Shown in pieces: positions 28,141 to 38,101 of a stretch of DNA of 64,000 bases (positions are counted from its first letter, which is position 1; each line of letters opens with the position of its first letter). Source of the stretch: Bacteroides ndongoniae. Lineage in GTDB: Bacteria > Bacteroidota > Bacteroidia > Bacteroidales > Bacteroidaceae. The position numbers and the translations under genes were made by a program. The notes below the pieces were generated by a model. That model was not told where the DNA came from. It saw nothing but the letters and a program-made list of their open reading frames with translations, and searched no databases. The stretch covers positions 310,001-374,000 of the forward strand of contig NZ_FNVV01000012.1 in assembly GCF_900108345.1 (NCBI RefSeq), given 5' to 3'.

Positions 28141-31100
28141 TTAGAAGTTCAGATTACACTGTAAAGTAATGACACGCTGAATAGGGTATTTTGCTCCGTT
28201 GCTACTAGCCTGTGTCGGGTCAAAAATCTTATCACCCTTATCCCACAACCAAAGATTCTCACCGATTAAGCTGAATGTAGCATTCTGAATGCCAACCTTC
28301 TTAAACAGTTTGTTCTGCGTACTATAAGCTAACGTCACGTTTTTCAGTCGTAAATAACTACCGTCACGTAACCAGAAAGTAGATGCCCGATTGTTATTGC
28401 TATTGTTACCATAAGTCAGACGAGGGAATTTAGCGTTGGGGTTTTCAGTAGAAGGATCACCCGAAATTTCTGCAGAAATCCAACGATTATTGGGATCAGC
28501 CACCATAGTAAGAATATTACCTGTATCTTCGTTAGCAAACGGATAATATCCAGAACCACCCACAAAATACTTCATACGTGCTGTCCCCTCGAACAAGACA
28601 CTGAGATTCCAATTCTTATAATTGAATTCAGTACCCAAACCATACTGGATCTGTGGGGTATTAGAATATTCCAACGGAACGACATCACCGTCATCTACTA
28701 CACCGTCACCATTGACATCCTTATACTTGATATCACCAGGAAGAACCACACTACCCAAATTCTGCTGAGGACTGTTTTCGATATCCGCCTCATCCTTAAA
28801 AAGTCCCAAGGCTATCAATCCACGATTGATTCCACTCTGATAGCCGACTGCCGACTGATAAGGATAACGCTTTATGGATTCTTCGAATTCCAGAATTTCA
28901 TTTTTGGATTGGGTGAAGTTGGCACGGACTGTGATGTAAGTGTCTGGAGTAAATGTATGCGTATAGGCTACATGACCGTCAATACCCCAGCTTTTCATTT
29001 TACCCACATTAGCCCAAGGCAAAGTAACAAGTCCCATTTCAGCTGGTGTACTGGCACGTTGCTGATAAATACCAGAACGGATATCTTTAAAGAAATCCAC
29101 CGTCATATCGAAACGATCGCCAAACAACTTCATATCAATACCAAAGTTAGTCTTCGCAGCTTTTTCCCAACGAAGGTTATTCGAACCGACTTGTGTTTCG
29201 GTAAGTCCGCTACCCGAGTTCCAGATACCGGAACCACCATTACCAATTATTGTCAGATACGGAAAACGTACACTGTCGTCCCAAGTCAGTTTATCATTAC
29301 CTACCTCACCGTAAGAAGCACGGAACTTCAAATAGCTGAGGAAAGGCAGCGCATCCTTCATAAATTGATACTGAGTAGGAATCCAACCACCGGAAATAGC
29401 GGGGAAGAGACCAAATTTCTTTCCGTTCTCAAAGGCTTCAGAACCTGTATAACCTAAGTTAGCTTCTATCAAATAGGTATCTTTCCAAGAATAAGTCAAA
29501 CGGCTGGACAAACCTACATAACGTTTAGGAATAGCTGTCAACGGAGTCTTGTTCTTAGAGTTAACATAATCTTGCAAATAAAAATGAATCAAACCCGTTA
29601 CACGATGCGTTTTGTTAAACAACCGTTCATAATTGGCACGTGCCTCAAAATAGTATTTGCGATCTACTTCTTCCCAACCGGAGTATCCCTGAGGAACGGC
29701 ATCAGTCACTTTCGTCAAATTCAAGCTACCGTCACGATTGCGTTCCGTAGCATAATACAATTCAGGTGTTTTGCTACGACTGGCCCACATCTTCCCATTC
29801 GAATTGAAGTTAAAAAGAACAGTGGCACTCAAACCTTTAGTCAGCATACTCAAATCCTGACGTAAAGACAAAATAAGATTACTGGTATTACCAAAATAGT
29901 TACGATAACCAGTATGATTCAGCAAAATATAAGGACTCATTTCCGAATTGTTCGTTCCGTAAGTCGGGAATTGACCAGTAGAATAAAGAATAGGTACGGT
30001 TACAGGAGTCAGATTAGCTTGTGCTTCCCACAAAGCGTCAGAATTGTCTCCATAACCCGGTGAATTCTGATTGACCAATATCGTTTCAAGATTTAAATTC
30101 AGAATGGTTGATTTTGTCATGTTCACTTCGATGTTAGCACGGAAGTTGTATTGCTTATAATTGACGTTTGTATCGTACTTGTTAATGCCTTTGTCTTGTT
30201 TGAAAATAGCTTCCTTATTTTGAAAACCCATACTCATATAGTAACGGGCCACTTCACCACCTCCCGATGCACTCAGGTGATATTGCTGGTTCCAAGTATA
30301 GTCCTTCAAAATGACATCACGCCAATTCACATCCGGATGCAAGTCTGGGTCCATACCGTTCTTGAACAAGGCCATATCTACATCGCTGAAAATAGGGTTC
30401 ATACCTCTGGACAAGGCAGCTTCGTTAGCCAAAGTAGCATATTCATAAGCACCCACATATTCTGGCATACGAGGCGAATAGGAAAGACCAACGTTGGCTT
30501 TCACGTTAACCTTCAGTTTACCGGCCACACCTTTCTTGGTAGTAACCAATACAACACCATTCGCACCACGGGTACCATATACTGCAGTGGCCGAAGCATC
30601 TTTCAAAATAGAGAAACTTTCAATATCTTCAGGATCAACCAGATTTAGATCACCTTCCACACCGTCAATCAACACCAAAGCACCGGAACTGGCACCAAAT
30701 GTACTGATACCACGAATCCAGAATTCTGAAAAGTCCTTACCCGGCTCACCAGAACGAGTAACAGCAATGATACCAGGAACACGGGCACCCAACATGTTGG
30801 ACACAGAAGTCGCCGGAACATTCAAGTCCTTTACTTCTACATTTGTCACCGCACCCACCACTGAGATTTTACGCTGAGTGGCATGACCTACAACTACGAC
30901 TTCATCCAAATCGCTGATATCCTCTTCCAACACGATACGCATACGTTCGTCTGTCTTTGTGACCTTGACCGTAGCGTCCTTATAACCTATATAAGAAATA
31001 ACCAAAGTTTGTCCTTTTGAAAGACCGTTCATTTTAAAGCGTCCATCTGTATCGGTAATCACACCTTTACCTGGATCCTCTTTCACTGTAACGGTAGCAC

Positions 31101-31221
31101 CAATGACACTTTCACCGTCTTGTGTCATTACCAAACCGGCAGCAGTCAACCCCGATTGAGCAAACATTGCATTAACCGAAATAATAAATACGGTTAATAT
31201 GGATATAAAATATTTCATCAT
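28141..31221 (-). CDS. SusC/RagA-family TonB-dependent outer-membrane transporter
   Basis: Imports oligosaccharides through the outer membrane using TonB energy. The signal peptide ends at MFAQ (19-22). A carboxypeptidase-regulatory-like domain (about 25-100, VIGATVTVKEDPGKGVITDTDGRF broken by a turn) is followed by a plug domain (about 115-225) with VLIDGVEGDL and GTRGANGVVLVTTKKG, then a beta-barrel to the end, which finishes in Phe (CNLNF). At 1026 aa the length is normal. No N-terminal STN domain, so no anti-sigma signalling is expected, in keeping with HTCS control. Confidence 0.96.
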   Translation of the reverse strand: MMKYFISILTVFIISVNAMFAQSGLTAAGLVMTQDGESVIGATVTVKEDPGKGVITDTDGRFKMNGLSKGQTLVISYIGYKDATVKVTKTDERMRIVLEEDISDLDEVVVVGHATQRKISVVGAVTNVEVKDLNVPATSVSNMLGARVPGIIAVTRSGEPGKDFSEFWIRGISTFGASSGALVLIDGVEGDLNLVDPEDIESFSILKDASATAVYGTRGANGVVLVTTKKGVAGKLKVNVKANVGLSYSPRMPEYVGAYEYATLANEAALSRGMNPIFSDVDMALFKNGMDPDLHPDVNWRDVILKDYTWNQQYHLSASGGGEVARYYMSMGFQNKEAIFKQDKGINKYDTNVNYKQYNFRANIEVNMTKSTILNLNLETILVNQNSPGYGDNSDALWEAQANLTPVTVPILYSTGQFPTYGTNNSEMSPYILLNHTGYRNYFGNTSNLILSLRQDLSMLTKGLSATVLFNFNSNGKMWASRSKTPELYYATERNRDGSLNLTKVTDAVPQGYSGWEEVDRKYYFEARANYERLFNKTHRVTGLIHFYLQDYVNSKNKTPLTAIPKRYVGLSSRLTYSWKDTYLIEANLGYTGSEAFENGKKFGLFPAISGGWIPTQYQFMKDALPFLSYLKFRASYGEVGNDKLTWDDSVRFPYLTIIGNGGSGIWNSGSGLTETQVGSNNLRWEKAAKTNFGIDMKLFGDRFDMTVDFFKDIRSGIYQQRASTPAEMGLVTLPWANVGKMKSWGIDGHVAYTHTFTPDTYITVRANFTQSKNEILEFEESIKRYPYQSAVGYQSGINRGLIALGLFKDEADIENSPQQNLGSVVLPGDIKYKDVNGDGVVDDGDVVPLEYSNTPQIQYGLGTEFNYKNWNLSVLFEGTARMKYFVGGSGYYPFANEDTGNILTMVADPNNRWISAEISGDPSTENPNAKFPRLTYGNNSNNNRASTFWLRDGSYLRLKNVTLAYSTQNKLFKKVGIQNATFSLIGENLWLWDKGDKIFDPTQASSNGAKYPIQRVITLQCNLNF

Positions 31222-31268
31222 ATTATTGATTCATTTGTGTTATACAAGGTTGTTTTATAAATTAAACA

Positions 31269-32576
31269 TCACTCAATAGACAGTTTTCTGACTGTACGGT
31301 CCCAACCACCGGCAATGTAAATATTATCTTCGAAATCTGTTGCTATATCCTGAGGCGAGTCAAAACGTGCTTCGAGTGGGTCTGTAGAAGAATTCACTTG
31401 TCCACCTTGACCAGGCATTCCGGCTACCAGTTCTACCATGTCCCCTTCGATTTTACTCATGAAATTACCATCTCGACAGAGTACATAAAGGATACCATCT
31501 GAAGTAGGCGCAATCGCATAAGGAGCTATGAATTGGGCATCATTTAAACGATGTCCTGTAGCGCTACCCGCACCGTTGAAACCAGCATATTTTTCCCGAC
31601 GCCAAACACCATTATCATTATAAAGTTTATAAATTCCTGCTGCTTCAGGTACACAAATAAAGAAACATTTATGATATTTGCTATAAGCCAAGCTGTTACG
31701 ATCGCCCAAAGATACTGTAGGATAATCACCTTCAACAGGAAGTACTTCGTATGTCAAATTTTTCAAATCTACACAGCAAAAATTCAATCTAGAATCCAAC
31801 AAATACAAATGATTATCATCTCCATCCATAAAACGTCCTGACCATATCTGTCCAGGCATATCAGATACAGGAATAATAATATCGGTTGATTTAGGTGCCC
31901 AGTTTTCCGAACGTGAATAAGAATAAATGGTACGATCCTCAGCCCAATGCGAAAGTAAATAGAATTTCTCACGGGTATTGTCTACCGCTGGAGTTCCGAA
32001 CGATTTGGTCTGGTCTAAAGTTACCACTTTATTGTCATCCAATGAAATCAGTCTGACACGGTTATTCCACCAAGATTCCACCACAATAATGTTGTCGCCA
32101 TTCATTCCCTTTACAGTAGCAATATTACTCGGTTCTTTAAAACGAGCTGTATTCAAATCACCATCTACGTAATCATCACCCGCACCAAATAAGCCTGCTA
32201 TTGTTTTAACAGATTTAGTCTGTTGGTATTTAAAGACCAAATCTGTAGTGATACTATCTCCATCACATACCACAGAAATAGTGTGTTTACCAGCTTTTTG
32301 CTTAGGAACAACACCTAAAATCGTTTTTCCATCAGTAGAAACAAGGACAGCTTTTTTGTCATCGAAATAAACTCGCATGTCTGCAAGATTTCCTCCAAAA
32401 TTACCTTCTACAATAAAGGGTTCATCAATACCACCATAAGTAGGCTTAATACAATCTACAGTATTTGGCATACTGGGATCGTATCTATTCACTAAAGTCG
32501 GATGTTTCTGAATTGTTTCACTTCCATCACAGGCTGTAAGGAATAAGAACAATAATAAATAATAGCTTTTCTTCAT
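31269..32576 (-). CDS. TIG/IPT-domain lipoprotein with NHL-like beta-propeller
   Basis: First gene of the susCD operon. The ATG at 32576 is preferred because MKKSYYLLLFLFLTAC gives a proper lipoprotein signal (Cys16), followed by DGSE, acidic as in surface lipoproteins. About 30-115 is an IPT/TIG Ig-like domain (IKPTYGGIDEPFIVEGNFGG). About 120-435 holds repeats ending in forms such as ARFDSPQDIATDFEDNIYIA, typical of six-bladed NHL propellers. Such proteins occur in Bacteroides PULs as probable surface glycan-binding proteins. No catalytic motif was seen. Confidence 0.87.
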   Translation of the reverse strand: MKKSYYLLLFLFLTACDGSETIQKHPTLVNRYDPSMPNTVDCIKPTYGGIDEPFIVEGNFGGNLADMRVYFDDKKAVLVSTDGKTILGVVPKQKAGKHTISVVCDGDSITTDLVFKYQQTKSVKTIAGLFGAGDDYVDGDLNTARFKEPSNIATVKGMNGDNIIVVESWWNNRVRLISLDDNKVVTLDQTKSFGTPAVDNTREKFYLLSHWAEDRTIYSYSRSENWAPKSTDIIIPVSDMPGQIWSGRFMDGDDNHLYLLDSRLNFCCVDLKNLTYEVLPVEGDYPTVSLGDRNSLAYSKYHKCFFICVPEAAGIYKLYNDNGVWRREKYAGFNGAGSATGHRLNDAQFIAPYAIAPTSDGILYVLCRDGNFMSKIEGDMVELVAGMPGQGGQVNSSTDPLEARFDSPQDIATDFEDNIYIAGGWDRTVRKLSIE

Positions 32577-32748
32577 AATTCGTTTTTTTAGTATTAACAT
32601 TTAAGTTGTTTATTCCACGAACATTGTCAATTTCCATGTCTGACTCATTCCTCTTCAACCATCATCTGCATAATTTGCGAACCCTATTTTCTTGTTCATA
32701 CTCTAAGATAGTTTTTAAATGGTTAACATTATTATGATTTCTTGAATG

Positions 32749-32756
32749 CAAAATTA
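32749..32756 (-). promoter_or_regulatory. -7 element of the TIG/propeller-susCD operon
   Basis: TAATTTTG on the minus strand (32756-32749) matches TAnnTTTG and would give a leader of about 165 bases. The -33 position has TATT or CTAT rather than TTTG, as expected for an activator-dependent promoter. Confidence 0.55.
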
Positions 32757-32776
32757 AATAATGTTATACCAAATGA

Positions 32777-32838
32777 ATAGGGGTAAAAATACTTTCGATA
32801 GGGGTAAAAGTACTTTTTAAGGGTAAAAAGGACACTTC
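32777..32838. promoter_or_regulatory. 21-bp direct repeats, candidate regulator-binding site
   Basis: ATAGGGGTAAAAATACTTTCG (32777-32797) and ATAGGGGTAAAAGTACTTTTT (32798-32818) are adjacent direct repeats, differing at a few places. A weaker third copy, AAGGGTAAAAAG, begins at 32819. They lie about 20-80 bp upstream of the -7 element, where an AraC-type HTCS output domain would be expected to bind. Confidence 0.6.
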
Positions 32839-33340
32839 TAACCTATTTACTCCTGATTTCATAAGAAAATTAATACTTCATATAAGAGATAAACAGTATT
32901 AGCACAAACCCAGTAGTATCAACACAAATTATGCAAAAGAGAAGAATGAAAAGAATATAAAAGGATTAGCGTCCAATTAAAATCAGGATAAATAAAGCAC
33001 CACTTTCTAAAAGAAAGATGGATATTAAATTCTTTGATATCGTTGAAACTAGTCTCTCCAAACTACTTCTTTTAAGATTATTCTATATGCTCTAAATTTA
33101 AATATATCAATAGTACAGATTTGGCTTCGAATTACAGCCCAATTGTTTTAATTTTGAGTCGTTACTAAAAGCAACTTGACCTGCTTAAGAGCATTATATA
33201 ACTCAGCAATTTCTATAAATATTCAATGTATTCTATAAAGAAAGAATGCAAAAGACTATATTTCATATATCAAAGAACTATTTATTCACCTCAACCGAAC
33301 AATAATAAAACCTTTTATTATATCCTATATTTGAAGTCAT

Positions 33341-34900
33341 TCAACCAACACCTTCTTTATTATATTTAAAGAAATCAACATCAACATAACCTCCAGATAT
33401 TTTAGTTGCATAATTATATATAGCAAATCTTATTCCCATAAAATGATTAGTATAATATATCATTTGAAATTCATTTCCCAACTGTATCCACTTTTCATTA
33501 TCCAAACTATAATAAAATTTTGCTCTATCAATACCTATATTGAAATCACAGTCCACTCGAAGATATACAATGTTTTGCTTCAATTCTATTTTTTCTTTTC
33601 CTATATTACGATCCGTCATTAAAAGATACTTTTTCTTTCCTTCTTTTACAATCGAAATTAGTCCAGGTTCTCCATTAAATGCCCCAAGTCCTGCTACGTC
33701 TCCATCTTTCATATTTGATAAATCCATTGAAACTATTGCATTACATTTGGGGCCTTCAGTACGCTGAGTAAGAGTATTTCTTGCTTCGAATATACTGCGC
33801 ACTATTTTACCTGTTTTTAACCTCATATATCCTGGACGCTCACTCAACGACCAAAGATTATTATCAGGATTATGATTCCACTGCCAATTTAATGCCAATT
33901 TTGGAGATTCAAAATTATCGCTAATTACCAATGCCGTTTCAGAATATCCCTTAATGGGTTTTTCCATTACTTTATGAACCTTTCCATTGTAATCACCCAA
34001 CATTGGCCATTCATCCTCCCAACGACATTCCATTAGTACAGGTGTACGCCCTACAGCTCCGAAATCCTGAAACAAAAGAGCATACCAATCACCTTTCTGT
34101 GTATCTATAACACAGCCTTGAGCAATACCCTTCCGAGGATTGTCCATAGTATCCGATAAGACAATTTTATGTTCGTATGGTCCTTCTATCCGATCTGAAC
34201 GTAAACAAATTTGAGTTCGAATTCCATCTTTTGGCCACCAAATCAAAAGTATATAATATTTTCCGTTTATCTTATATATATGACTACCTTCTAATAATCC
34301 TTTACACCCTTGTTGTTCGCCATTAAAAGCAGTAATATCCAAACCACCTTCTTTTACTCCAGAAAGATCACTTTTCAACTCTGTAATCCTAATTCTACCG
34401 GCACCATGAGCAAGATATACCTTACCGTCATCATCAAATAATAATGAAGCATCATGAAATTGATTCATAACAGCCAGTTTCTTCCATTTTCCGGTTGGAT
34501 CTGTTGTCGTATATACATATGATTTAGAAGGTTTATTTGTAGCAAAAAAAACATAAAATCGCCCATTATGATAACGAATAGAAGAAGCCCACTGACCTGC
34601 CGAATATACATCACCACCCTCAAGGTCGTAAAATGGACTATCCTTAATCTCATCATAAAGATAACTTATAATCTCCCAATTAACCAAATCTTTAGATCTC
34701 ATAATAGGAGCTCCTGGCATCATATGCATAGTAGTACTAACCATATAATAAGTGTCACCTACACGAATAGCATCTACATCAGGCACATCAGAAAAGATGA
34801 CAGGATTAGTAAACATATCTTTTCCGACATTGATTTGTGCAGACAAATGCACATTTATCAGAAAAAAAAGAATCGATATCAAATGACTAAATCGTAACAT
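33341..34900 (-). CDS. GH43 glycoside hydrolase (GH43_12-like, with C-terminal beta-sandwich)
   Basis: Exported beta-xylosidase/alpha-L-arabinofuranosidase-type enzyme; signal peptide ending at LSAQ (19-22). The propeller (about 28-320) has base Asp43 in PDVDAI, Asp150 in FHDASLLFDDDG and acid Glu204 in LLEGSHIYK. The C-terminal half (about 335-515) is a beta-sandwich of the GH43 C2 type. It belongs to a different GH43 branch from the CBM6-bearing enzymes upstream. The gene follows the previous GH43 gene by 20 bp, so the two share a transcript. Confidence 0.92.
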   Translation of the reverse strand: MLRFSHLISILFFLINVHLSAQINVGKDMFTNPVIFSDVPDVDAIRVGDTYYMVSTTMHMMPGAPIMRSKDLVNWEIISYLYDEIKDSPFYDLEGGDVYSAGQWASSIRYHNGRFYVFFATNKPSKSYVYTTTDPTGKWKKLAVMNQFHDASLLFDDDGKVYLAHGAGRIRITELKSDLSGVKEGGLDITAFNGEQQGCKGLLEGSHIYKINGKYYILLIWWPKDGIRTQICLRSDRIEGPYEHKIVLSDTMDNPRKGIAQGCVIDTQKGDWYALLFQDFGAVGRTPVLMECRWEDEWPMLGDYNGKVHKVMEKPIKGYSETALVISDNFESPKLALNWQWNHNPDNNLWSLSERPGYMRLKTGKIVRSIFEARNTLTQRTEGPKCNAIVSMDLSNMKDGDVAGLGAFNGEPGLISIVKEGKKKYLLMTDRNIGKEKIELKQNIVYLRVDCDFNIGIDRAKFYYSLDNEKWIQLGNEFQMIYYTNHFMGIRFAIYNYATKISGGYVDVDFFKYNKEGVG

Positions 34901-34920
34901 AACTCTTTGCTTATTTAGAT

Positions 34921-36291
34921 TTATATTTTTTCATTGTTTTCATGCGAAAATTTCCAATAATCGAAATTGAAAAGCGCATCATCTGTATCACCTCTAAAAA
35001 TGAGAAATAAATCGTGTCTGCCTATTACTTGCTGAACTTTGGTACTTATTACTTTCCATTTGTTCCACCCTCCAGTAGAACATAAGGACAACGTACCCAA
35101 CACAAGCCCATCCTTGCGGTCCAAACGTAATTCTATACAAGCCTTTGCTATATTGGAAGCAACAGCAGCTTCAAATATTACAGGTGCATTATTTCCAAAA
35201 TCGAGATTTCTAATTTTAATATAATCACCATCATGAATATCTGTTACATATACTCCAACTTGGGAATTCTCATTTGTTTTTAACCCTTCCGACCATGCTA
35301 TGGTTTCAGCCTCCACACGTTGATACGGATTGAGAGTGCTTACAGCATCTACGCCTTCTTTCGTCATATTGATTGTAGGAATAGTTCCATCAGTATTATA
35401 ATAAAACTGTTCTACACATGTTGAACGCGTAAAGCCTCCGCCACCAGGCAAATCGCCATTATGATAAAAAAAGTAATTATTTCCCATAAATTCTATAATT
35501 CCTGGATGAATAGTAAAACTATTACCTTGTACAGGCATAATTATCCCACGATAAGTCCAAGGGCCTGTAGGAGAATAACTCGTAGAATAAGAGATATTTT
35601 CAGGAACTCCACCAGCTGCATAAACCATATAATAGAATGCACCGTGCTTGTACATCCAGGGACCTTCTTCATAAGAAGTAAATCGACTAGGATGATCAGC
35701 TCCAAAACCCTCTTTGGTCAACTTAACTTTTACAAGATCTCCTTCATAAGAAATCATATCTTCGTTCAACTTTACATACCAAAGATCAGGATTTCCCCAA
35801 TACAAATAAGCTTGCCCATCATCGTCAATAAAAACATTTGGATCTATTTCTCCAATAGTTTTCCCAATTAAGGGTCTGTTTAGAGCATCGACAAAGGGTC
35901 CCGTAGGAGTATCTGATACAGCCACACCTATTGAGTGCATATTTGTTTCTTTACTCACCAAAGGTACATACCAATAAAATTTCCCATTACGATAGATGCA
36001 ATGTCCTGCCCAAGCATCACCTTTTGCCCAACTAAAAGTCTTATAAGAAAGAGGCGAACCATGATCAGTCCAGTTCACCATATCTGTAGAAGAATAAACT
36101 CGCCAGTCATTCATTTCAAATCGACTAGTAGCTCTATCTTCATCATGTCCTGTATATACATATACTTGGTTATCATATACAATTGGTGCTGGATCCGGAG
36201 TATAACAAGTCTGTACTATAGGATTCTGAGCAATACCTATTTGACCACCAATAATGGCATAAATAACAAGAATCAATTTTTTATAAGTCAT
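34921..36291 (-). CDS. GH43 glycoside hydrolase with C-terminal CBM6
   Basis: Exported exo-acting glycosidase, paralogous over its whole length to the enzyme at 1067-2428. The signal peptide ends at GIAQ (19-22). Catalytic set: base Asp33 in PDPAP, Asp150 in GEIDPNV, acid Glu209 in YEEGPW. CBM6 begins near 326 (RVEAETIAWSEG). It is 456 aa. Codon use is A+T-rich like the rest of this PUL and unlike the paralogue at the left edge, which suggests separate histories after duplication or transfer. Confidence 0.92.
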   Translation of the reverse strand: MTYKKLILVIYAIIGGQIGIAQNPIVQTCYTPDPAPIVYDNQVYVYTGHDEDRATSRFEMNDWRVYSSTDMVNWTDHGSPLSYKTFSWAKGDAWAGHCIYRNGKFYWYVPLVSKETNMHSIGVAVSDTPTGPFVDALNRPLIGKTIGEIDPNVFIDDDGQAYLYWGNPDLWYVKLNEDMISYEGDLVKVKLTKEGFGADHPSRFTSYEEGPWMYKHGAFYYMVYAAGGVPENISYSTSYSPTGPWTYRGIIMPVQGNSFTIHPGIIEFMGNNYFFYHNGDLPGGGGFTRSTCVEQFYYNTDGTIPTINMTKEGVDAVSTLNPYQRVEAETIAWSEGLKTNENSQVGVYVTDIHDGDYIKIRNLDFGNNAPVIFEAAVASNIAKACIELRLDRKDGLVLGTLSLCSTGGWNKWKVISTKVQQVIGRHDLFLIFRGDTDDALFNFDYWKFSHENNEKI

Positions 36292-36368
36292 AATATTGAT
36301 TTATTTTTGAAGCCATAAAAATCAATTACAATCTTGACTTTTGGAGAATACGTAAATAACTCTGGATA

Positions 36369-36403
36369 GAAGTAGTAAAAAATTTATCAATTTTTACTAC
36401 TTC
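36369..36403. repeat. hairpin between two GH43 genes
   Basis: GAAGTAGTAAAAA and TTTTTACTACTTC form a perfect 13-bp stem around nine bases, extendable by A-T pairs. It lies in the 149-bp gap between the GH43 genes at 36441 and 36291. No clear T tract follows on the minus strand, so it may be a processing or stability element rather than a terminator. Confidence 0.55.
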
Positions 36404-36440
36404 TCGATTTTTAAGAGTTTATTGCTTAAGCCAAATGATT

Positions 36441-37961
36441 TTATCGAATAAATACCCATTGATCAAATTTATAATCTCCATTTATAGATATAAAATAAAG
36501 ATTTTGCACTCCTTCTATTTTAGTATTTATTTTTGTAACCACATCTTCCCAATCATGATTATTAAACTTTACTACAGCTATCGGATCAGCATTAGGATTG
36601 CCGAGACAAATTTTAAATGTTCCGACGCCTTTTAATCGTGTTTTTATTTCTTTAGGTTGCATATTAAAATTAACCCCTTTCACAACAGTTGATTGACCTG
36701 CATCATCAATGCACAGTACTGTATTTCCCAATATCTCTGTCTCTTCAAATTTTACACCTTTTGTTCCAGCAACAGTTTCCGCTTGTTGCACTTCATAAGG
36801 ATTCAATGTTCGTATTTGTTTTGGACCCTTCATTGTCATATTTCCCATTTTATACTTCACATTCTGCTCATCAACATCCAAATAATCAACACATACACTT
36901 CGAAAACCACCTTTCATTCCACGATAATCTTTCAATGTCATATTATGATAAAAAATATACCATTGCCCCTCATACTTTAACAACGTAGTATGATTATTGC
37001 AGTATGAATAACCATATTCACCCGGATTTTTCAGGTAATTATTTTGATATATCCAACTCTTGGGATTGAGAGGGGTTTTACTGGTCATATAACTCATACA
37101 ACAAGTTGTAGGTTTACCATCAGTATTATTATAAGGCCATTCTTCTCGATCTTTCCAGTTAGTATTATAAGTATATACCCAAGTTCCATTAATATAATTT
37201 AACTCGTTAGCTTCAAAATGATAGGGTGCAGGAAGTTCAGCGATACTATCAATATGCAACATATCTTCGCTTAATTTAGCAATACGAGCATTACCTGGCA
37301 TAAAATCTGTACCTGATTTATTTTTATCTCCACCTCCAAAACTAACCCAAGCAACACCATGCTCATCAATTACGGCTCCCGGATCAAAAGGACATGCACA
37401 ATCACCTAGTCCCGGTGTATCAAAATCGAAAAAAGTTCGTCCAATAGGGTCTTTCCAAGGGCCTACTGGCGAAGTAGATGTCATCAAACCAGTGCTTCCT
37501 CCATTTGCAAAAAACATATAAAAATGAGTCTTTCCATCATTTTCTTTGCGAGAAACAATTGACGGAGCCCAAGATACTCCAGCCCAAGGTTTACAAATTT
37601 CTGTAGTTTTTATCAAACCGTGATAAGTCCAGTTTACCATATCATTAGTAGAAGCCATCACCAAAGTACGGATATAAGCATAATTATTCTCATTATCTCT
37701 ACCTACAGAATCCATTTGTTGTGTGTCATTAGTACCATATACATAAACTCGTCCATTATAAACAATAGCAGTAGGATCTGCCATAAATTTAAAATCAAGA
37801 ATAGGATTACCACTATCTTTCGATGGGTCATCTGTTAATTTAGGCGTACTTTCGTATTGAGGTCTTTCACGTTCAATGTTATCACTCGTTCCTATTGCTG
37901 AAATATCAGCCGTACATGCTACTAAAGCATAAAACAATAGCGTACTTAAATAAACTCTCAT
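36441..37961 (-). CDS. GH43 lipoprotein with C-terminal CBM6
   Basis: GH43 enzyme with lipobox LVAC (Cys16); residues 17-55 are a linker. The propeller has base Asp62 in MADPTAIV, Asp193 in CPFDPGAVID and probable acid Glu250 in PYHFEANE. CBM6 starts near 390 (VQQAETVAGTKG). Its 506 aa make it the only GH43 in the PUL with a lipoprotein signal, so it may be membrane-anchored, possibly at the surface, while the other two are probably periplasmic. It comes first after the HTCS gene, across a 140-bp gap. Confidence 0.9.
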   Translation of the reverse strand: MRVYLSTLLFYALVACTADISAIGTSDNIERERPQYESTPKLTDDPSKDSGNPILDFKFMADPTAIVYNGRVYVYGTNDTQQMDSVGRDNENNYAYIRTLVMASTNDMVNWTYHGLIKTTEICKPWAGVSWAPSIVSRKENDGKTHFYMFFANGGSTGLMTSTSPVGPWKDPIGRTFFDFDTPGLGDCACPFDPGAVIDEHGVAWVSFGGGDKNKSGTDFMPGNARIAKLSEDMLHIDSIAELPAPYHFEANELNYINGTWVYTYNTNWKDREEWPYNNTDGKPTTCCMSYMTSKTPLNPKSWIYQNNYLKNPGEYGYSYCNNHTTLLKYEGQWYIFYHNMTLKDYRGMKGGFRSVCVDYLDVDEQNVKYKMGNMTMKGPKQIRTLNPYEVQQAETVAGTKGVKFEETEILGNTVLCIDDAGQSTVVKGVNFNMQPKEIKTRLKGVGTFKICLGNPNADPIAVVKFNNHDWEDVVTKINTKIEGVQNLYFISINGDYKFDQWVFIR

Positions 37962-38101
37962 GGTTTAATTAGAATTAAGTAAATATTTCTTTTATCAAAG
38001 GGTATAAACTCTTTGTTCCCAATGCATTGATAGCACAAATAAATGAAAAAAAAATAGATATGGAGGAGATATTATGTTGACTAAAAGGTACTCTTATGTG
38101 T

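Larger units (their letters stand above)
32577..33340. other. long A+T-rich intergenic region upstream of the susCD operon
   Basis: 764 bp without a plausible gene. The left part is the leader and promoter of the TIG/propeller-susCD operon, with a 21-bp direct-repeat block at 32777-32838. Between 32840 and 33340 the DNA is strongly A+T-rich and only simple runs were seen; no terminator stem for the GH43 gene at 33341 could be recognised. Confidence 0.55.
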
